Shown: positions 51,990-64,000 of the stretch, in pieces
Layout of the letters: every line of letters begins with the position of its first letter
How positions within the stretch are numbered: position 1 is the first letter of the stretch
DNA from: Acanthornis magna
Lineage: Eukaryota; Chordata; Aves; Passeriformes; Acanthizidae
NCBI GenBank assembly: GCA_036785705.1
Contig: JAWUZG010000970.1
Span: forward strand, 5,304,501-5,368,500
Length of the DNA: 64,000 nucleotides
Direction of reading: 5' to 3'
The notes under the pieces: model-generated
Seen by the model: only the letters and a program-made list of their open reading frames with translations
Told to the model about the DNA's origin: nothing
Databases searched by the model: none
Made by a program: the position numbers and the translations under genes

Positions 51990-52240
51990 ACTTTCACTTG
52001 AAGGATTAAGACTTTTCCCTGAGACATGCCAGGCTTGGCTCCCATGAATTGCAATTGCATGCTAGGGTTTTGGCTTAATTTATTATGAAGCTGGCTTCAC
52101 AGGTCTTTGATAATTTATTACAGATCTCTCAACCCTGCTTAAAGAGCTGTCCTTGATCAGCCAATTGTCTAAGATAAGGGGAAAAATTCAATCCTAGGCT
52201 GCATAAGTAAGCTGTAATAAGAACTGAACACTTCATGGAC
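51990..52240. promoter_or_regulatory. Possible conserved non-coding element
   Basis: Non-repetitive sequence with the palindrome TGCAATTGCA (52050-52059), a GATAATTTATTA block at about 52109-52120, AGATAAGG (GATA-type) near 52171 and CCAATTG near 52161. The motif density suggests a regulatory element, but chance is possible in AT-rich DNA. Confidence 0.2.
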
Positions 52241-53230
52241 ACAGAGATAAAGACAGCACAGAAACCTTGCTCACCTGGCTGCACTGTTTCAAATGTCTCC
52301 AGTGACCAAAAAACATCACTGCAAGTCTATCGAGGATATTTAGTTTTGATGCTCTGTTAGAGTGTTAAACAATAATGAAAGAGATAAAATAATCTTAATG
52401 TGAAAGTTACACGTAGTTATTTAACTAGCTTCTCATTTTAAATTAAGTGCCACATTCTAGTGAATAGGAACACATTCAGGATAGAGTTTGCCATTGTTTC
52501 CTCATCTTATGAAGCCTAAAAAAATTTAATTGACACAAATTTTGAGCAGCTGTTAGAGAGAATTTCTATTTGCTGATGATTAAAAATTTCAAAGTGAAGC
52601 ATGACAAATATAGACTTGCAGTTCTAAGGACTAGATTTGGGGATTTTGACAAAAATCTCTGTTCCTTAGGAATTTAGAAGATAGAAGGTAACTGAAGTCC
52701 TTTATCTTCTAAACACAAAGGCATTTCAAGTAAACATGAAGAGCTTTATTTTTTTTGTCCACTTTATTTGCAATGAGTGATGAAATACCGTAAGCATTTC
52801 TGAGTTTTCTCTAGTAAGGCAGTATAAAAATTATACTGAGATAAGTACACGTTGTCTACTCACCTTAAATAGTTTTTAATTTCTTTTTGTTATAAATCAC
52901 ATTAGAGATATGGCTTCTTCCAGAAAACAAAATACAATTCAATATCTGAAACAAACACCTCAAATTCCCTACCACAAGAAAATGCAGTCTCTAAAATTAC
53001 AGGCACTGTTCAGATGTGGATCCAGTCTGAAATGACTGAAATTCATTTCACATTATTTATTCTAGGTTCAACAGATTTTGAAGATCCTATAAGCATCCAA
53101 ACCAACCATGCACAATTGCTGAAGAACTTTCATAAAAGTTACTTGAACCACTGCCTAGAAAGATGAGAGGAAGAAAGCCTTTGTGTGTGCACTCTCTTTA
53201 TGTTGCCATCATACAATGTCAACATATGTT

Positions 53231-53265
53231 TGTGAATATCAAACCTATGGCATTTGATATTCACA
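53231..53265 (+). repeat. Perfect 13-bp inverted repeat with 9-bp spacer
   Basis: TGTGAATATCAAA (53231-53243) is followed after nine bases by its exact reverse complement TTTGATATTCACA (53253-53265). It ends 25 bp before the start of the LTR-like block. The stem does not extend clearly beyond 13 pairs, which is too short for a usual microRNA precursor. Role unknown. Confidence 0.9.
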
Positions 53266-53290
53266 CATTCTTTACATCCTTCATCATGGC

Positions 53291-54210
53291 TGTCTTGGTT
53301 TGAAAGACAGGAGTCTGCTAAGGAAGGTGGGAACCCTCCTTAGAGTAGAGAATGTGAACCCCCTTCCCTCTGAATTATTATAACTTTGAAATCAAGGGCT
53401 TTCAGGCAAAGATATGGGAAAAGGAATTACAGTTCTTTACTACTATCTATAACGAGGCACGCAAGCAACAACAACAGTAGCAATAACAAACAAAACCAAA
53501 AACCAAAAACACGGTGGCAGATGTCCCTGGGCTGCCAGGCACTTTCTCGTTTGGTGCAGTCACAGTCACAGCCAGCAGGGGCGCTGGCAGGCTCCCGGCT
53601 GGGCAGGGCAGGTGCGATGACTTCCGCGCAACTGCAGGGGGCGCTGTGGCACGAGGTCTGTCTCACATGGGTAAAGGCGGACAGGCTGGGCAGGGATGGC
53701 GTGAGCAGCACAGGACCGGGCAGTGGCTCAGAGCAGGGGGCTGGAGCAGCAGGATGGGCTCACCCAGGCTAGCCAGCAAAAAAAAGCGGCAGGAACTCCA
53801 CAGTTATGGCAGTGCGTTCTGGCAGGTGGGGCTCGGGGCAGCGGCAGCTGCAAGGGCAGCCGGGAAAAATGCGCCCTCCAGGAGGGGAAAAGGGGATTGG
53901 TATTCCGTGCCCCTTTCCCAAACAAAAGCTCACCCACCAGGTAGAGAGAGCAGCGCAGAGCTGGGCTTTTCCACAGTCGCAGCCAAAAGGAGACAGCAGC
54001 TTTTTCACTGCTCTCTCCTCCAAATCCAGCTAGCGAGTGAGTTACCAATGGCCAGATCTCTCCTCCCCTCACCACACCCTGGCCACATCCCTTGTCTCTT
54101 ACAAAAGAGTAAATGGTCCTTAAATATCTGATCGTTGGTTACCTAGCAACAGAATGGGGAAAAATTCCGCCCCTCCCAACCTTCAACAAGGGCATTTCAT
54201 GAAACTATCA
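53291..54210. mobile_element. Probable avian endogenous-retrovirus solo LTR or LTR fragment
   Basis: The block starts TGTCTTGGTTTGAAAGACAG and continues with GAATTATTATAACTTTGAAA and TTTCAGGCAAAGATATGGGA. That order matches, from memory, the start of an LTR type very common in songbird genomes. An A/C-rich stretch follows (53464-53512), then a GC- and CpG-rich part (about 53510-54000) that stands out from the AT-rich surroundings. The end motif GGTTACCTAGCAACAGAATG and GGGAAAAATTCC (about 54137-54168) is also familiar from that LTR family. The proposed end at 54210 is only a TG...CA-type guess; a flanking 4-6 bp target duplication was not found. No gag, pol or env coding was seen, so it would be a solo LTR or a fragment. 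Orientation is undecided because both ends can be read as TG...CA. Confidence 0.6.
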
Positions 54211-56337
54211 CCAAGTTGTAGGTCTTTTAGATCACTTTAAGAAAAGAGAAGAGGTATGAGTGAGAAAGAAGGATGAAGACAGCATTTGTGTGAAGAAGGC
54301 CACATCACACTGCTGCCTTCTTGGTAGTATGATCTTTCTTGATAGAGTTCAAAGACCTGGCCACAGCTATTTCTTTCAAGATGCAGGAGCCATGTCCTAT
54401 TCTCTTCCCAAGATGTACAGGTTACCACTTCTGTAGTGCAACTACATCTCCTTCCTGACATCCCATCTGTCAGTAGGGTTCTTTAACCCCTGGAATGAGC
54501 TTTTGGCATTCACACTGAGACTTCAAATGTATGAGTCTAACAGAAAATGTCATGATGGGCAATTAGCTTTCAATTTCAGTATAGGGTAATATTTTCCAAG
54601 CATTTCACATTTCCAGTTCAGATGTGTATACTACTGATGCACTAGTGCTTCATGATAAGGATGTGGAGAAGGTCGATTAGCACCACCACCATGTTCCACA
54701 GAGCTTCAGACGGTAAGAACGCAATTCCTGTGCACAGATATCTGTGCTCCATTCCTGCTGGGGAAACGTCTTTCTGCCAATAATCTTGGAAAAAATAATA
54801 TCCCACTCAGAAGAAACCCATCTGTTTCTGTAATGCTGCAAGAAGTGCAAGTAAGCAGTGTAAGTCTTTTCTGACTCTCTCCCCACTGCGACTATGTTAC
54901 TGAGTACATTAAAGTTTTTTCTCCCACCCTCACTCGCTACAACTTTACAAGGCTTGTGAATTAAAGGAAGGAGCCATGGAGGTGTGATAACCTGCCTCAG
55001 AGTCCCTAGACTGCATACAGCACAGCAAATCTTGCCATCACAGCTGCCACAGGCAACAACAATCCACCAGCAATATCTACACCTAACTTTGTTGGAAAGC
55101 TTTTATTACAATTGTAACATCAGAAAAAAAAGTGAACAAAAGCCCTGCAAACACAGCTATTCCTTTCTCTCCCCCAAAATCGAGATGCGAGGCAGCCTTT
55201 GCTGCTGATCACCCTAGGGTGTTTGGGCTGTCCAGGAACACTGCACGCCATGACAGCATGTGCAGGAGCACAGCCTGCCAGCACCATCGCCAGCGGTGCA
55301 TGGGCTCAGCAGCCAGCAGATAAACAAAGAAGCAATACCCACTATCAAAGTGTCAAGTATCTATAACCTCTAGCACAGCATGAAGATTACAGCAAACAAA
55401 ATACACATCTAAGAGGCAAGGAGCTGTAGGAGAGGAGGAGAGAAATGATTGTGAGAGTGGAGCAGGTGAGAATGCCTATCCTGACACTACAAATGGCGCA
55501 GAAATGCAGGGCTGACATGTTGTGACTGCGAGTTACCATTACGACACACTTTTTACAAACCCAGGCTACTTCCTCTTAAGGTACTTCAGAAATTATCAGG
55601 TTTACAATCAGCCTAAAAGCAAAGCATGACTGTAGGTCAGATTGGAGAACTCAGCAGCATTGTAAGAAGATGTTTCCCCTGCAAATACTCTGAGGCAATT
55701 TGCCCAGATCTTTCAGGCGCTCATTAAGAATTTGTTTTCAGTGTGTATAGTAATTATTCCAGCTAGCTGAAGATTTCATAATGCAAAATCTTTAGGTTTC
55801 TGACACACCAAGAAAAGGCCAACTGCTAAACTACAGATGCTTAGCTTGAGCTCAATAAAGCTGATTCATGAAATGCAGACTATTTTCAAGTGTTATTAGC
55901 AGAGAACCTCTTAATTGCTGTCTTTATGGATATTTTTACCCTCTGAACCACTACCTGAAGACAGGCTATACCCCGCGCAATCCAGATATATTGTGCACCA
56001 AAAGGTATGGGCCTAATTCTGCTTTCCAGATAAATACCCTGTTTTAAAAGTGGTAATGTTCTCTATTCCATAATTTGTGTCTTCCTACTGGCAAAACTGC
56101 CTGCAGCTGATCCAGATGACCATGTCCCTGACCTGGAGAAGCTTCCCAGTTTTTGGAGTAACTTTTGTAAACATTCCCCAGTATATGCATTGGGAAAACA
56201 GACTCAGTGGTCTGATCGAAGAGAGAATTTCATGGTGGGTGGACCTGTGTGTGAGTCTTTGTGTCAGGTTTCTGACAATGAAAAGGTTAAACTTCTGCAA
56301 GTGTTTTCTAGAGTGAGGAGTATTGTGAGCAAAAATT

Positions 56338-56353
56338 AAAAAAAAAAAAAAAG
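56338..56353 (+). repeat. Poly(A) run, 16 bp
   Basis: Uninterrupted A run; no retroposed gene seen next to it. Confidence 0.88.
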
Positions 56354-59029
56354 TGTTAGAAGCAGATGGAGCAAATAATTTCCCAACCTTTGCTATGTAA
56401 ACACACTCGAAAGGCTTCAGGCGACTTTTACCCTGGACTCTGTTTTTGTCAGATCAATGACAAGTCACGTTAACAGTGGTGTTTAATTCTATCAATATGT
56501 GACCAATTGTGTTAGATTGTTTGGCCATTGATTTCACTTAGTTCTACCGTTGAGCTCTGAAAGGAACTGCTTTCCCCTGCATTACCACACATGGTGACAA
56601 ATGTCCAGCACTGACTTTCAGTACGGCATTCACAGAAGCTCTGACCACTTAAATGCTGGGGGAATACAGCAGGATAGACATATGAGAGTTATTCTTTATT
56701 TATTTTCCAAATTGCAAGGCCATGCCATGCAATTCTATTTAGGTCTGAAAGAGGTTGTTTACAGAAACAGCTGAGTAGACAATATGACAGATGACAATTT
56801 GTCCACGTGAAAATGATAAGGCAGACCTGGGAAGCTGCATAGTGAAGGAAAATGAAACTGAAAAGGCTAATTCCTTTCATATTTACTGTGACTGGGCCAC
56901 ACCCTGAAGTGCCTGCCTCAGTTTCTAGAAACATTTGCTAAGGCAAATGCACTTGGCCCATGAGAGTTTTGAACAGTTTTGATCTAACAACAGTGGTCTT
57001 TAATGTATCATGCTTGCAATGAAAACCCTCTGCACCAAATTTCTACTAGGGATTAATACGGGGTTCATACATCCGCCACAAAAATCCAGCTGTCAGTCTG
57101 TGGTTTAAACAAGAAATTCAGGACTGGCTATCCATTATCCTGACAATGAATAAGTTATTTATGAAATACTTATTAAACTAAGGGGTTTTTGCAAAAAATA
57201 CTAAAATCACTAAAAATCATAAACCCCCCATATTTTGAAGTGTTATTCTTCCTCTTGAAATTCTCTGAAACTACAGAGATTTCAAATGACCGAAAACCCA
57301 GAAATCCTTAGGTTTTCACTAGCAATGCGGTAAACCACTACATATAAGGTAAGACAATGATTAAGTTATTTTGATAAACCCCTATAATTTAAAGAAAATT
57401 ACATAATAGAATAATAATATTCCCCATGATTAAGGTTTATGCTTCTTAGAGAAATATTGCTCCTTTCAAGAAAAATGATGTTGCCTTCAGGTACCCAGTT
57501 TATAATTTCATGGCAGCCTACCCAGACCTGATCCCATCATCTGCACACTTCTAAGAGGGAGCTGTGTAAGAGGAAAGACTTGTTCTTGTTAGGAACATAG
57601 TAACAGTGTTTAATTTTGAATAATCCCATCTACATCTCTCCTGAGTCATGTTAGCAATTAACAAAACTGCTTTGATCTCTTAAACCCTAATATGTTTTTA
57701 TTTAACTATTTTTCTTTTTTCATTTAGAGATAAAATAACTTAAATGGCTTTTGTACATTTCATATGCCTATTTACCATCTTCAGAGGTATTCTGGGGACA
57801 GAAGTGATGGGACATGCCAAGGCTCCAGGAGGAGTTCACAGGGCTTTGCATAGGGAGTTCAGCCAGGCAGGGTGCTGGGCTGGGGCTGCTCTGTAATTCC
57901 ACTGTTAATGGTGTCTTGATGGTATTCTGCTTAGGGCATGCTGGCCAGCCTGTGATATACAGATCCATTCATTGTTCTCTCGTTCTCAAAGCTGATTTAT
58001 AGCTTTGCATGTGTATGGCGTGTCTTAGGGCTGCCACTGTCAAACTAGGTGTTCCCAAAAACCAGGAGTTAGGCTGGAAGTCTTGGGGAGATAACAAATC
58101 ACACTATTTATATAAAAATACAAAGTGATTTTTTCCTTATTTTTTCAAATAATTTAGTCACTGTTTCCTGGCATGTGTCCCCAGAAACAGAAACATATTG
58201 TAGTATTCCTTATGAAATTTTTTCTGAATCTAACTAATGTTGCTACATAGCAAAAACTAAATTAAAGTAAACCCCAGTTAATATCTGCAATAATGTGACT
58301 CTCATTTAACTCTAATTAATGTATTTTGCTCTGTCCAAAACTATGCTAAAGAACATTTATATGGCATTTACTGACCACTTTGAGGAAGAAATATTTGCCT
58401 GGATAACAGTAACTATGCTTGAAAAACCAACACAACAGAAATTCATTCGGTTTTTGGACTTTTTTTTTACTTTTTAAAAGGGCAGAACAAAAAAAAAAAT
58501 TTTTTTTCCTCTTATCTATTATTTGCTGCAATTCTGCTCCAAGTAAGATATATGCCAAACACTCTAAAAGCTGAAGCTGAAGAAAGGGTAGATTTATATA
58601 CAACAGAAGTCACATAGAGAGGTTTTTCACTTTTGTCAGAAATCCAGGATCAACCCCAAAACAAAGGCATGCATTTAAAACACAGTGCAGTTGCCTTAAT
58701 TGAAAAAAAAAATATACAAATACATACAATACCAAAAGGACTGAGCTCTGCTCTCTTACTGACCTGCATGCTATTATTAAAGGTCGGGGAAACAGCTCTC
58801 CAACCTAACCCTCTGATGAGTTGGCAGGGAAAGTTTTCATTGATTTCAATCCTGTTTAACAAGTTTCTAATCTAAGAGTGTTTGTTTCTAAATCTAAAAG
58901 GGAGGAAAAGTGCACTTATTCACATCCATTGCACTACTGCCCTGAGACAGATATAGTGGAGAGTTTAATTTGAATGTGTTTCTTATCCTCTCCCTCCTCC
59001 TGACCCACACTCTGTTTAAGGAGGCTGGA

Positions 59030-59750
59030 GGACAGCACCTACTGTCCGCTCTTAATTAAGATGGTCAAGAGGTGTGTGCGTATTAAAATAGCACAGTCAG
59101 TGCGCTGTTTTGAGCAGCTTCCTAAAGCCTTTAGCCCTTGTGCAGCTTTACAGCATTCAACTTATCAATTTACTTGCAAATGGCTCCCTGAAGTATTAAC
59201 CCGGGTTAATTATTCGTCAAATATGATTATGCAGTGGTAATGTAAAAAATCGGAAATTCAGGATGGAATTTTTCACTCCAGCGGTTTGGCAATTGTGGCA
59301 GCTGGTGGAGAAGCTGGAGTAATTACTAGCCCATTCCAGCTGGTGGATCAGCACTCTGGTTCAGGGCGGGTGGGGGGAAGAAAAAAGCAATAAAGAACCA
59401 GAGGAGTGGGAATATGAGCCGTGCCAATCGACGTGGGGAAAATTTCACAGCTGCTGGTGGTGATAAATGAGAGACTGTGGCCCTACTTCTAATCAATACA
59501 TGTAAATGCTACTCATTACAGCTTTTATACACACTTCTCAATTAGCCTTTCCTCCCACTGGTAACAAGGAATGTCATGCTTTCTGGACTGTGAAAGTGGT
59601 TCAGCAATAAGTTCACCTGCATCGGTGACACGCAGGAACAACGTTCTTGCAGCTCAGCCTGGCAGCAGGTGGTAGCAGTGGAAGTCTAAATTCCTCCTGT
59701 AATGTGAATTAAATGAAATCCCAAGTGTTGTCATTTAATTAAATGGGTTT
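59030..59750. promoter_or_regulatory. Candidate conserved enhancer (palindrome and homeodomain-motif cluster)
   Basis: Within about 700 bp stand four perfect palindromes: CTTAATTAAG (59051-59060), ATTAACCCGGGTTAAT (59195-59210), GTAATTAC (59320-59327) and CATTTAATTAAATG (59732-59745). Three carry the TAATTA/TTAATTA core bound by homeodomain proteins. CAGCTGGTGGA occurs twice (59299-59309 and 59337-59347), and an E-box CAGCTG lies at about 59449. Sequence complexity is higher than in the surrounding intron. Introns of developmental transcription-factor genes often hold such conserved enhancers, but conservation itself was not tested here. Confidence 0.4.
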
Positions 59751-62700
59751 TTAAAATACCATTTCCTCTTTCTTGCAGCTAAAATAACCTGTTCCCAGAT
59801 ACACTCACTCCTTTGCCTACACTCAAGTCCTTCAAATGTGGGGTGGGGGGACACCACCTGAGATAAAGATTTAGACTTGTAAAACCAACTAAGTACACTC
59901 TCTGAAAAAAAAGACAAATAAAAAGAGGTCAAACCTGTCCCCTAATAAATAAATTATCCTTTTATTCAGAGTTGGAAGGTTTTCTGTATCATTTCCTCTT
60001 TGTCAAAAAAGTTTTTTACCCCAGTTCCCCTGTGTTATTTGTAAAAGAAAACCAAGTGAGATGACCCCATGCAGCAACACCTCCTTTCTTTGGAGGCTTA
60101 AAAATTGTCACCACCTACTATTTTCTGGGAGTTCAGCACAACAGAAGCACACTTATTCCACAGGCTCACCACAGCCATCCTCCTGCAGTTCCTGGTGCCA
60201 AGCTAGACAGCTCCCCAAACCTCACCTTGTATCTATAGTGGCTGTTTCTTGACACAGGCCAACAAAGAACTCATCTCTAAATGAAAATGCATCACTGTGT
60301 CCCATCCCAGAATACACCTTTCATCACAAGTCTTACAGTTTTTGAGGACTCACAAAGTCTGACTGCTTCTTTATTAGTCCTAGAAGTTATAGCCACAATA
60401 ACAAAAATGGAACCAACGTGTCTGCTAATTTTTTACAAAGTCCTCTGTTTAGTAGCCACATGTAGCTTTGACAATCACTTTGCTTGGCTGAGACTAAAGG
60501 TATTTAATACTTTTCAGAAGGTCCTGTTGTGGGAGTCAAGTGAACAGAGATTGGTTTTCTCTCTTCCCCATCCTTCATCCACACCCAAAAAAAAGAAAAA
60601 ACAAGTCTCATCTTTTCATGGTTTTGAAGAATAGAAACATGAATACAAGGGCCATGAAGCCTCAAAACCCAAGAAGCAGGAAATCACTGTTTAAAAAAAT
60701 CAAACCCCTATGATTTTTATATTCATCATTTTGGAAGCTGATGTTCCCAAAGTGATTCATCTGGAAGCACATCTTGCTCATGAGAACCAATACAGGTTAT
60801 TTAGGAATATTTTCTCAAGGGTACACAGTCAGTATGTATTTCTGAAAACATGGCCAGACATTTCCTAATTCAACTTAAGGAGCAAAATACCCCAATTTCA
60901 CCACCTAAGGCCTGATCCATCTATCATCATCAACTGGATTCTTCATGTACATCCAAGAGCAGCACCTGGCCCTGCAATTTAACTCACACATGTAACCTTT
61001 CCACTTGAAAAACTACCATTGCACTTTGGGGTACCAATGTGCAAAAAAAGGTCACAGGACAGTATTTTTGTTAGGTCCTTAGTAGTCAGTTATTTTTTTC
61101 ACTTTACTGGGAAATCAAAGGTGAAAATAAAATTTTCTAAGTATCATTAAATAATATTAATCCACAATATAAATTAATTTTGAGACATTTGCTTTTTAGA
61201 CTTTTTCTGAGGGACACAGACAGCATAACATGCCGTTTAGAGCTTAAGTACTCAGGCTGCCTATGCATTCAATCAGAGATGCAAGATGTGGCTGAGTGCT
61301 TTCTTGCCTTGCCCTTGAGCACAACGTACTGTATAAACACCATGCAGCTGTGTAAAACTGAGTTTTTCCAACCAAACAGTGGAAAATTGTGATTAGGTAT
61401 ATCACAAAATACAGTGCTGGTGTGCTTCTCCTACTACTAGAGATGTGCATGATTGAACCAACATGTGATGGGTTGGGAGTATATGTGATACTAACTGCGT
61501 TTTAAAACATATACAAATGCACACTGCATACATATGTAATTCTAGATTCTTTAGTCATAACTCACTTAACTGCTTATTTAAATTGAGTTTAAATTTTTCT
61601 CCTTTGCTGATGGGTGAATATAGCTGATTAATGCTGAATAACCTCCACCCAAAGGGTTAATTTGGCCCTTTGCACCACTCCAGCTACAGAGCCTTTCCAA
61701 AGCCCTGCTTGAAGTGGGACATGTACAATCCCACACTCAGGCAAGCCCTGAGGCAACTTGCTATTAGGAGGCAGGAGCTCCCTGGCAAGAGGTCAGAGAC
61801 TGCAATAAGGGCACTTTCTCAAAGCACAGAGTCCCAATAAGCCATCGTTGTCAAGTTGCTATCTAGAGAAGACGCTGGTTACTCTGGAGCTCAGCTAATG
61901 CTGAGCCATTCTTTGATTCCACCCATTGCTGTTTCCAGAGAGCATTATGTTTAGTGCGACATTTTTACAAGGTGAAAACACTATTTTTTTGTGGCAAAAC
62001 TTAACCCAAGTCTATGTACTCACACTAGCAGCTAGCTCCCTTTAGAAACACATACTTTTACTAACGTACAGCCCTTCAAAGTGTTTGGATTAATGAGGAT
62101 CCACCATACCTTCTGTCCATTGAATTCATCAATATTTACCTACTATTATTCTATCTTAACATATTTCTGATACACACAGTTAATGAAATTATATACACAT
62201 TTGATGCAAAATTATTTTTAAAACACACTGTTACTGATACCCTGGTTTATATATAGTCAATCATCTTTTCACTATGTGATCATTTTTATAATTATATGTA
62301 ATCCTATCTGTTTCCCTAAGCACATTATCATGGACCTATATGCACTTTTGTTTTATAAACAATGCTTCCATTATTTATTAAATGTACATATGTGTATTCT
62401 TTTTACATGTTGATATGTTTCATAATCTTAGAAAAATGAATGAGGAACAAGAGGTGTCAAAGGGACACCGCAGATAGAAACAACAAGGTGTTTTGCATAA
62501 TGTTTTACATATTTCCAAATATAGTTTTCTTCTAAAATACATTGTTATACTGGCAATATATTGGCTCTTTTTATTGAACACTAAACCACATATTTGCTAT
62601 GTGAATGGGAGAACCCTGATACACACACTTCAATACTTCCTCAGCGATCCCATTCCATACTGCCCTAAAACCACAAGATTCTGAGTTTCTCTCTGTGCCT

Positions 62701-63786
62701 GCTACAAGTCCTGTAGGATATTAGAGAGCTTCACTACTTCTCGCCACTACACGTCACCCAGCTCTATGCTGCTAAGCTGTCAGTGGCATTGTTTCAACTC
62801 ATCTACTTTACAGTAGATGGCCCAGCATTTGCACTCATGTCAATTTCCACATTAAAAGAGAAAAAAAAGAATTGAAAAAGTTCATCAAACTGGAAGTTTG
62901 CACCTTAAAATAATTGTGTCACACCTTACAGCTTTGCATTAACTCATGCAACTAGACTGCAAGCTCTAAACATAAATGTACCACAGTTTCTCTCATTATG
63001 CTACCCATATCTGATGCTATTTCCTTCATGCACTAATAAAAACTTTCCATGGCAACTGCACTCCAATCAGTCTCACAAATAGTCAGAAGCTAAATTAGTG
63101 AAAGAACTTATATGACAACTATTTGCAACTTGGTTGCCTTTACTGAGAAAGGCATACTTAACACTCCATCTCTGAGGTTTTGTCTCAGAGACAAAGGATT
63201 GAGGATTCAGACTCAGGATTTTATACTGAAGGGTGACCTGTTTCCCCTTGGACTTCCCAAATGTTTCATTCTGCCTTCAGCAAATACCCACACAATATTT
63301 TATACTCTAAGTTCCAAGAAAGCCTCTTTGTTATAACCATGGAAAGTGTTGAATACTCTCAGTTTCACTGAGTTGAAGGACGGTGGGTAAAAACCACCCT
63401 TACAAATTACTCAGAGATGGCCTCTGAGTCTACTGTAATGGTACACTTTTGTTACGGTCTTTGAACCTACCCTGATATGCTCAGATGCAAGATGGTGATA
63501 TGGAAGCACCACAAATATGTTCCCACAAACTCCTCACAACACAGACATCAACATTGCTTCTGATTTGGGACACCTCTCCAGGTTCATCAATTATGTTAGA
63601 ATTACTAGACCACACTTGGACAGTTCTATTCTTGCCCCTCTCAAATGTTTGAGTGATGAGAAACACCAGTATGCTCTGGACCTATTCTACTATTCTCCTA
63701 TTCAACACAAATCCTCCATTTGCAAACGGAAAATCCAAGCTTTTCTTTCTCTTTCAGTGGACCTGTTTTTCTAACAAGAATTATTT

Positions 63787-63803
63787 AAAAAAAAAAAAAA
63801 AAG
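63787..63803 (+). repeat. Poly(A) run, 17 bp
   Basis: Uninterrupted A run near the window end; no retroposed gene seen next to it. Confidence 0.88.
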
Positions 63804-64000
63804 TCTGCTTTCAGGACTGCTAACCCATGCTGGAAAAAAAATATTCCTGTACAAATTAAAGCAAGACTTTTCCACTGATTTTGAACATACTACAGCTGGC
63901 TACATTTACTACGGCTTACAAAAATACACAAACACGAACCCAACCTAACACAGCCAAAGTTATTCTAGTTTTGTTGCCTGTGCTTGACAGATAGACATAA

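Larger units (their letters stand above)
22797..64000 (-). other. POU6F2: Intronic DNA of POU6F2, upstream intron (no gene seen)
   Basis: This region lies 5' of the exon at 22705-22796 in transcript direction. The preceding coding exon (expected to contain SELNEPLLAP-like residues, from memory of the human protein) was not found, so the intron is inferred to extend past the window end. It contains the pentanucleotide array at 37329, tandem duplications at 40471 and 49158, an LTR-like insertion at about 53291-54210, and an enhancer-like palindrome cluster at 59030-59750. The other stretches are unique AT-rich DNA without a supportable gene. A separate gene or lncRNA nested in the intron cannot be excluded from sequence alone. 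Confidence 0.75.

Noticed and set aside
53514..54131. 205-codon plus-strand open frame in the GC-rich block
   Set aside because: It lies inside the LTR-like element, overlaps several other open frames on both strands, and GC-rich sequence lacks stops by chance. No gag, pol or env resemblance was seen.
1..64000. tRNA, rRNA, CRISPR array, microRNA precursor or bacterial-type operon
   Set aside because: None was recognised; a microRNA with a modest hairpin could be missed without folding software.

Overview
The window looks like vertebrate, specifically avian, genomic DNA. It is AT-rich and gene-poor, coding blocks are short and bounded by consensus splice sites, and there is no operon-like packing. 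A chicken-repeat-1 (CR1) LINE with the typical ATTCTATG-type 3' tail lies at about 20350-21222. A second element at about 53291-54210 resembles, from memory, an LTR type common in songbirds. Bird is well supported; passerine is a reasonable guess.

The only protein-coding gene I can support is POU6F2, a POU-homeodomain transcription factor (class VI, also called RPF-1), on the minus strand. Two consecutive internal coding exons are visible: 22796-22705 (about 30 codons ending FPVGPQ) and 21757-21529 (76 codons plus one base, starting PLLTAQQLAS and ending LPLQNLQ). A 947-bp intron separates them. Their reading frames join exactly and encode part of the N-terminal region. No POU-specific domain, homeodomain, start codon, stop codon or polyglutamine exon was found, so the introns on both sides run off the window (at least 21.5 kb at the low-coordinate side and at least 41 kb at the high-coordinate side).

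Layout in window order: 1-21528 is intron 3' of the second exon. It is mostly unique AT-rich sequence with small simple repeats and the degenerate CR1 copy, which lies antisense to the gene about 300 bp beyond a splice donor. 21529-22796 is the exon pair. 22797-64000 is the upstream intron. It holds a perfect compound pentanucleotide array, (GGGGA)49 followed by (GGGAA)44, at 37329-37793; a 57-bp tandem duplication at 40471; a 41-bp triplication at 49158; a 13-bp-arm hairpin at 53231; the LTR-like insertion; and at 59030-59750 a cluster of long palindromes and homeodomain-type motifs that looks like a conserved developmental enhancer.

No tRNA, rRNA, CRISPR array, origin or second gene was recognised. 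The remaining open frames are short and lack codon or family signatures, and I regard them as chance. I found no convincing new biological system. The best leads are the pentanucleotide array and the palindrome cluster.
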